Source: Bactrocera neohumeralis (Eukaryota > Arthropoda > Insecta > Diptera > Tephritidae). Taken from it: a stretch of DNA of 64,000 nucleotides. Shown piece by piece: positions 63,901 to 64,000 of this stretch. The DNA is taken from the NCBI RefSeq assembly GCF_024586455.1, contig NW_026089623.1, positions 16,992,236 to 17,056,235 of the forward strand, written 5' to 3'. The position numbers and the translations under genes were made by a program. Numbering within the stretch: position 1 is the stretch's first letter; each line of letters opens with the position of its first letter. Under the pieces are notes generated by a model. It did no database searches, was not told the DNA's origin, and saw only the letters and a program-made list of their open reading frames with translations.

Positions 63901-64000
63901 TGTATGAAGGTAAAAAGTGTCACGTACGTAATGTCACGTGAGTAATAAATTTTTTTTTTGTCTTAACCAAACCATGCTCAGTTGTTTTAGAAGCAAGCAT
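63901..64000 (+). other. flank after the Helitron with GTCACGT motifs
   Basis: Starts with T, as expected for the A/T target. GTCACGTACGTAAT and GTCACGTGAGTAAT occur in tandem at about 63909-63938, matching motifs upstream of the family-2 gene. Beyond that there is nothing recognisable up to the window end. Confidence 0.6.

Larger units (their letters stand above)
57071..63960 (+). mobile_element. unassigned DNA-transposon-like element interrupted by a Helitron
   Basis: A transposase-like gene (57317-58693) is preceded by GTCACGTGCGTAAT at about 57074 and 57242 and followed, beyond the Helitron, by GTCACGTACGTAAT and GTCACGTGAGTAAT at about 63909-63938. All four share one orientation. If they are end-associated motifs of one element, its length without the Helitron would be about 1.8 kb. 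TIRs and a target duplication were not found, and the right end may lie beyond the window. Confidence 0.45.

Noticed and set aside
63907..63940. GTCACGT motifs as Helitron ends
   Set aside because: They lie outside the TC terminus at 63900 and match sequence upstream of the family-2 gene instead.

Overview
The window is repeat-rich insect genomic DNA, most likely from a brachyceran fly. The repeat types point to something like a tephritid fruit fly: interspersed elements carrying (GTCY)n tracts of the kind known in dipteran mini-me/DINE-1-like repeats, R1-clade and RTE-like LINEs, BEL/Pao LTR elements, Tc1, mariner, piggyBac, PIF/Harbinger and hAT fragments, and insect-type Helitrons. The species is inference; no species-specific gene is present. 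I found no host protein-coding gene, no tRNA or rRNA gene, no CRISPR array and no bacterial-type operon. Essentially everything recognisable is a transposable element, usually broken, often nested in another one, and on both strands.

Layout. 1-2640: Ty3/gypsy-type integrase fragment split by a ~1.1-kb mini-me-like insertion. 2733-3540: gag-like leftover plus a candidate LTR. 3600-6655: gutted BEL/Pao element with a TIR element inside it. 6650-13990: gene-free repeats, including a 154-bp tandem repeat that runs into a 100-N assembly gap (7811-7910), a long foldback at 9.7-10.3 kb and a minus-strand Helitron remnant (10.6-11.3 kb). 14011-20945: a minus-strand R1-clade LINE with a 49-nt poly(A) tail, split at a TTAA by a piggyBac-type element (14559-18340). 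21374-23187: plus-strand Helitron helicase remnant with a 3' hairpin and CTAG end. 23.6-26.5 kb: a foldback arm, a mariner remnant, a Tc1 leader split by a 764-bp PIF/Harbinger deletion derivative, and a mariner-like element. 26.5-30.0 kb: decayed minus-strand BEL/Pao gag-pol. 30.6-34.8 kb: nested TIR elements, a Tc1 transposase, a mariner scrap and an RTE-like 3' end. 35.1-37.2 kb: a two-gene PIF/Harbinger element. 37.7-39.7 kb: RTE-like endonuclease/RT (minus). 41.1-41.5 kb: Tc1 remnant. 44.2-45.5 kb: an uncharacterised protein family that looks mobile. 46.1-48.7 kb: duplicate copies of blocks also present at 32.5-34.4 and 55.8-56.2 kb. 48828-55145: a structurally complete BEL/Pao element with both LTRs and a CGACC target duplication. 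56.6 kb: hAT C-terminus. 57.3-58.7 kb: a second uncharacterised transposase-like gene in one frame with three stops, followed by a complete-ended minus-strand Helitron (58816-63900).

The genes do not work together as a pathway; they are layers of independent insertions. The best-resolved histories are piggyBac into the R1-type LINE, the Helitron next to the 57-kb gene, a Harbinger derivative in a Tc1 leader, and one RTE-like insertion with the same target duplication in two duplicated blocks. Most useful for follow-up are the two unassigned transposase-like families and a cluster of GGGAATTCCC palindromes inside the inferred intron of the Helitron Rep gene.
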